Source of the DNA: Propionibacterium acidifaciens DSM 21887
Lineage (GTDB): Bacteria > Actinomycetota > Actinomycetes > Propionibacteriales > Propionibacteriaceae
Reading direction: 5' to 3'
Assembly: GCF_000426605.1 (NCBI RefSeq)
Contig: NZ_AUFR01000014.1
Coordinates: 1-64,000 of the forward strand
DNA length: 64,000 nucleotides
Positions 60,382-64,000 of the stretch are shown in pieces. Both the position numbers and the translations under genes were made by a program. Position 1 is the first letter of the stretch. Every line of letters begins with the position of its first letter. The notes beneath the pieces were generated by a model. That model saw nothing but the letters and a program-made list of their open reading frames with translations, ran no database searches and had not been told where the DNA came from.

Positions 60382-62943
60382 TCAGAAGGCGGGCTCGTTC
60401 GGGATCTCCTCGATGAGCTCGGCCCCCAGCTCGTCGATGAGCAGCTGGGCGGCCGAGCCGTCGGACTCCTCGACGGGGGCGTCGTCCATGCTCACGTCAG
60501 CGTCGGGGTCGTGCGCATCCTCGGGCCCGGCGGGCGGCTCGAGGACGTGGTGCACCGGTGCGGGCGGCGGGGACGGGGACGGCCCGGGGGGCGCGGCGGC
60601 CCCGCTCGGGCCCCCGGCGGGGGCGTCCGGGACGGCGGCGGGATCGGGCTCGGCCCACGGGTCACGGCCCGGCTCGGCACCGCTCGCGGCCCCCGCGGGA
60701 TCGGCGGGCGTCTGCCGGGCCTGAGCAGACGCCCGCTCAGAAGGGTTCGGACCGCCGCCTCCCGAGGGGCCGCCCCGCCGCGTGAGGTCGTCGACGGCGG
60801 CCCGCCCCTCGATGACGGTGTCGATCTCGAGGGCCGCGCCGATGACATCGATGAGCGCCGCGTGGAGCACCTCGGAGCCGCCGTGCGAGACGAAGGACTC
60901 ACGGGCACCGGGGTTGTTGAAGGCCAGGGTGAGGCGGCCGGAGGTGACGTCGAGCACCTGGGCGTTGGGGCCGAGTGTCATCCAGGCGAAGCGGCGGCGG
61001 TTCTTGACCGCCTCGAGGACCTGCGGCCACATCTGGCGCAGCTGGGCCGTCGTGACCTGCGCCGCCGCGGCGCCGGCCGCGGCGCCGGGATCCTGATGGT
61101 CCTGCGACCGGTCGGACCGGGACGGGCGCTCCGGCGCCGGTGCGTCCGCGGGGGGCCGCCCCGCCGGACGCTGGGCGGCGGGAACCCCGGGGCGGGAACC
61201 GGGGGCCCCGCGGTCGGGGAGCCGCCCGACGGAGGGGGCCGCCGGAGCGCCGGCCGGACGCCGGGCCGCGGGGGCCGTGCCCGGCGCCGAGGGCGCGTCC
61301 TGCACGGGGGCGGGGGCGGGCGAGGGGCGCGGGGGCCGGCCGGCGAGCCGCTCGTCCTCCGCGGACGGAGCGCCCGGCGGAGCGGATGCGCCCGGCGGGA
61401 CGACGGGGCCGTCGGCCGGGGCCGGTGCGGGGGCCGCGCCGACGACTCCGAGGCGGCGCTCCAGACGGTCGAGGCGGGCGGCGGTGCCGTTCTCCGCGGC
61501 GTCGGCGCCGGGCACGAGCACCCGCGCGCACATGAGCTCCAGGTAGAGGCGGGGGGCCGTGGTGCCGCGCATCCGGGTGAGGCCCTCCGCGATGACCTGG
61601 GCGCCGCGGGTCAGCTCGCCGGCACCGAAGCGCGCCGCCTGCTGGGCGAGACGGTCGGCCAGGTCGGGGGCGACGTCGAGGAGCCCCGAGCTGAGGGCAT
61701 CGGGCACCTGGGCGATGATGACGAGGTCGCGCAGCCGGGTGAGAAGGTCCTCGGCGAAGCGACGGGGGTCCTGGCCTACCTCGATGACCCTGTCGATCGC
61801 GCCGAAGACGCCCCTGCCGTCGCCGGCCGCGAAGGCGTCGATCATCTCGTCGAGCAGGGCGTCGGGCGTGTAGCCGAGCAGGGCGGCGGCCTGCCGGTAG
61901 CCGACGCCGTCCTCGCCGGCCGAGCCGAGCAGCTGGTCGAGCACCGACAGCGAGTCGCGCACCGAACCGGCCCCGGCCCGCACGACGAGCGGCAGCACGC
62001 CCGCCTCGACCCGAACGTGCTCCTCGTCGCAGATGCGCTGGAGGTAGCCGGTGAGCACCTTCGGCGGCACCAGCCGGAACGGGTAGTGGTGGGTGCGCGA
62101 GCGGATCGTGCCGATGACCTTGTCGGGCTCGGTGGTGGCGAAGATGAACTTCACGTGCGCCGGGGGCTCCTCGACGACCTTGAGCAGGGCGTTGAAGCCC
62201 GCCGGGGTGACCATGTGGGCCTCGTCGATGATGTAGATCTTGTAGCGCGAGTGGACGGGCGCGAAGTAGACGCCCTCGCGCAGGTCGCGGGCGTCGTCGA
62301 CACCGCCGTGCGAGGCGGCGTCGATCTCGATGACGTCGATGCTGCCCGGGCCCCCGGTGGCGAGGTCGCGGCAGCTGCGGCAGCGACCGCAGGGCGCCGG
62401 CGTGGGCCCCTCCTCGCAGTTGAGGCAGCGGGCCAGGATGCGGGCGCTCGTGGTCTTGCCGCAGCCGCGCGGGCCGCTGAACAGATAGGCGTGGCTGACC
62501 CTGCCGTTGGCGATGGCGCGCATGAGCGGCTCGGTGACGTGCTCCTGGCCGATCACCTGGTCGAAGGTGTCGGGGCGGTAGCGGCGGTAGAGGGCGAGCT
62601 GGGCGTCCGACGCCTCCTGCTCGACGCGGGCCTCGATGGCGGCCTCCGGGTCGGGGGCCGGGGCGAAGGAGGGGGCGGTGATCTCGGCGTCGGGGCCCTC
62701 GTCGACGGCCGCGTCCGGCTCCTGCCCGTCGTCGGGCTCCCCGAGGGAGGGGTCGTCGGGGTCGAAGCTCTCGTCGGCGGGCTCGCCCTCCTCGTCGGGG
62801 CCAGCCTCGGCGCCGGCCGCCGGCTCGACGGGCGCGGCGGGCGCGGGCGGCTCGTCGTCGCCGAAGAGACTCGGGCCGGTCTGCACGAAGAAACCGTCAT
62901 CGACGGCGTCGACGGGCTCGATGTCCTCTGCTGGATCGCTCAC
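60382..62943 (-). CDS. dnaX: DNA polymerase III tau/gamma subunit
   Basis: Clamp-loader ATPase. The 853-residue protein reaches the normal family start (LALYRRYRPDTFDQVIGQ) only at residue 116. An acidic, Pro/Asp/Glu-rich extension of 115 residues precedes it. Walker A GPRGCGKTT (157-165), a zinc module with four cysteines (CLNCEEGPTPAPCGRCRSC), Walker B IIDEAHM, and the SRC-equivalent motif TIRSRTHHYPFRL are intact. The C-terminal half is a Pro/Ala/Gly-rich linker followed by a folded tau-like region (TAQLRQMWPQVLEAVKNRRR). The family start would be at about nt 62598, where an ATG or GTG in good context is not obvious, so the long form seems real. Confidence 0.93.
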   Translation of the reverse strand: MSDPAEDIEPVDAVDDGFFVQTGPSLFGDDEPPAPAAPVEPAAGAEAGPDEEGEPADESFDPDDPSLGEPDDGQEPDAAVDEGPDAEITAPSFAPAPDPEAAIEARVEQEASDAQLALYRRYRPDTFDQVIGQEHVTEPLMRAIANGRVSHAYLFSGPRGCGKTTSARILARCLNCEEGPTPAPCGRCRSCRDLATGGPGSIDVIEIDAASHGGVDDARDLREGVYFAPVHSRYKIYIIDEAHMVTPAGFNALLKVVEEPPAHVKFIFATTEPDKVIGTIRSRTHHYPFRLVPPKVLTGYLQRICDEEHVRVEAGVLPLVVRAGAGSVRDSLSVLDQLLGSAGEDGVGYRQAAALLGYTPDALLDEMIDAFAAGDGRGVFGAIDRVIEVGQDPRRFAEDLLTRLRDLVIIAQVPDALSSGLLDVAPDLADRLAQQAARFGAGELTRGAQVIAEGLTRMRGTTAPRLYLELMCARVLVPGADAAENGTAARLDRLERRLGVVGAAPAPAPADGPVVPPGASAPPGAPSAEDERLAGRPPRPSPAPAPVQDAPSAPGTAPAARRPAGAPAAPSVGRLPDRGAPGSRPGVPAAQRPAGRPPADAPAPERPSRSDRSQDHQDPGAAAGAAAAQVTTAQLRQMWPQVLEAVKNRRRFAWMTLGPNAQVLDVTSGRLTLAFNNPGARESFVSHGGSEVLHAALIDVIGAALEIDTVIEGRAAVDDLTRRGGPSGGGGPNPSERASAQARQTPADPAGAASGAEPGRDPWAEPDPAAVPDAPAGGPSGAAAPPGPSPSPPPAPVHHVLEPPAGPEDAHDPDADVSMDDAPVEESDGSAAQLLIDELGAELIEEIPNEPAF

Positions 62944-63079
62944 GGGAACCAGGGTATTAGCCCCCGCCGACGATTCGGGCCCCGCCTCCGGCAGGCCCGC
63001 GACGAGCGCCCGGGGCCGGCGCCGCCCGCACCGCGGCCCGTACGAGGGGGGACGAGCAGGCGCCTGCCGCCCGGCGCGG

Positions 63080-64000
63080 CTACCCCGCGGTCACCTCGAG
63101 GACGCCGTGGGCGCCCTTCTCGGCGTAGGAGAACGAGTGGTTGACGAAGCTGTAGTGCCCCGGCTCGCCGGCGACGAGCTCGACGAAGCCGCCCTCGGCC
63201 GCCCCCAGCGAGAGCGCCTGCGAGCCGCCCGTCCCGGGGCTGTCGCACGAGGGGTCCGCCTCCGGGGACGGCTGGCGGCCGCACTCGAGCGTGTAGGCGC
63301 CCTCCTTCCACACCGTGTCGAACTGGGCGCCGACGACGTGGAAGTCGAGCTGCTCGTCAGGGCCCGCGTCGAGCACCCAGAAGCGCACGCGGTCGCCCGC
63401 CCTGGCGGTGAGCGGGTGGTCGTCGTACTGGAAGGCGTAACCGTTGAACATGACGGCGTCGGGGGCGGTGACGCCCAGCCGGTCGGCGTCCTCGCCGGCG
63501 CCCTGAGCGCCGAACCAGGACTCCGACTCGAGCAGGACGTACTCCTCGTCCACCGCGGGCAGGCCCTCGGGGTCGATGACGACCGCCCCGAACATGCCGT
63601 TGGCCAGGTGCAACGACATGGGCGCGGTCGAGCAGTGGTAGAGCCAGATGCCCGAGCGCCTCGCCGTGAAGGTGTACGTGAGGCTCTGACCCGGCGGGAT
63701 CGTGCGCATCGGGTCGTCAGGGGAGATGTCGCCGGCGTGGAAGTCGATGGAGTGGCCCATCGACCCGGAGTTCGTGAGCGTCACGACGAAGGTGTCGCCG
63801 AGGCGCCCGTGCAGGATCGGCCCCGGGGCCCGGCCGTTGTACATGGAGCGCAGCTGGCGCACGCCGGGGGCGACCTCGACGACCTGCTCCGTGACCTCCA
63901 GGTGGACGTCGTGGACGGTTCCGCTCGGGACCGGGGGCAACGCGGCGTCGCGGGCCCCGACGCTCATCGTCGCGTCCGGGTCGAGCACGGCGTGGTCGCC
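63080..64000 (-). CDS. Copper oxidase / NirK-AniA-like nitrite reductase, partial (5' end beyond window)
   Basis: The visible C-terminal part of about 306 residues contains two cupredoxin domains. Domain one has MGHSIDFHAG, and LYHCSTAPMSLHLANGMFG supplies type 1 copper ligands (His, Cys, His, Met) and a type 2 site His. Domain two has DAGPDEQLDFHVVGAQFDTVW and HYSFVNHSFSYAEKGAHGVLEV, matching nitrite reductase domain 2. Reading continues without a stop past the window edge (codons GDHAVLDPDATMS), so the protein is larger and may carry an N-terminal membrane or cupredoxin domain. It would act outside the cytoplasm in nitrite reduction or copper oxidation. Confidence 0.88.
   Translation of the reverse strand, partial: GDHAVLDPDATMSVGARDAALPPVPSGTVHDVHLEVTEQVVEVAPGVRQLRSMYNGRAPGPILHGRLGDTFVVTLTNSGSMGHSIDFHAGDISPDDPMRTIPPGQSLTYTFTARRSGIWLYHCSTAPMSLHLANGMFGAVVIDPEGLPAVDEEYVLLESESWFGAQGAGEDADRLGVTAPDAVMFNGYAFQYDDHPLTARAGDRVRFWVLDAGPDEQLDFHVVGAQFDTVWKEGAYTLECGRQPSPEADPSCDSPGTGGSQALSLGAAEGGFVELVAGEPGHYSFVNHSFSYAEKGAHGVLEVTAG

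Overview
This is a high-GC Gram-positive (Actinobacteria) chromosomal segment. The evidence is a tmk-topA-DUF1998 helicase-Tad pilus block ordered as in Mycobacterium (the Rv3646c-Rv3660c region), an ileS T-box leader with an ultrashort specifier hairpin, many start codons lying 6-7 nt after a TANNNT -10 box (leaderless transcription), and near-saturated GC at third codon positions. A complete PTS entry (HPr, EI), DhaKLM, ThrE and an AniA/NirK-type copper protein fit a facultative, host-associated actinomycete such as an Actinomyces relative. The genus cannot be fixed from the sequence alone.

Layout. 155-7179 (minus): dTMP kinase, a CYTH/CHAD-like protein, topoisomerase I, and a two-part methyltransferase. 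7180-7941 is a repeat-rich spacer that may hold a decayed insertion sequence. 7942-10491 (plus): DUF1998 DEAD-box helicase. 10786-17313 (minus): Tad/Flp-type pilus operon (two TadE-like proteins, a Flp-like DUF4244 pilin, TadC, TadB, TadA, Ssd/TadZ-like). 17451-20335 (plus): methyltransferase, NhaA, and a holin-like membrane protein. 20442-22602: divergent ptsH and ptsI. 22736-24518 (minus): S4 RNA-binding protein, CoA-type Nudix hydrolase, RidA, DUF4177. 24690-27813 (plus): class A penicillin-binding protein and a phosphoesterase, followed by tRNA-Pro(CGG). 28112-31848: sugar transporter, hydroxypyruvate isomerase-like protein and an internally deleted Gfo/Idh/MocA remnant, divergent from a LacI regulator, with two operator-like sites between.

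The main discovery is at 31925-41138. This is a lower-GC island encoding a complete lasso-peptide system on the minus strand: precursor (53 aa), an intrinsic attenuator-terminator, asparagine-synthetase-like cyclase, PqqD-like leader-binding protein B1, transglutaminase-like leader protease B2, a three-gene BcrA/LanFEG-like ABC transporter, and an ABC exporter. A divergent histidine kinase/response regulator pair follows. The predicted core begins GAGHAPLKD (Gly1-Asp9 ring) and is unusually long, 35 residues with four cysteines.

41225-43270 (minus) encodes DhaM-DhaL-DhaK, which would take phosphate from the EI and HPr encoded in the same window. 43377-47255 (plus): ThrE exporter, YbaK deacylase, membrane-anchored methyltransferase, PfkB sugar kinase. 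47331-50443 (minus): MurJ and aspartokinase. 50516-53363 (plus): DUF1707 protein and two NAD(P) oxidoreductases. 53571-56970 (minus): ileS with its T-box leader. 57463-59351 (plus): SigE-family sigma factor and a Ser/Pro-rich single-pass membrane protein. 59357-62943 (minus): recR, ybaB, dnaX (the last with a 115-residue acidic N-terminal extension). 63080-end (minus): C-terminal part of a copper oxidase/nitrite reductase cut by the window edge.
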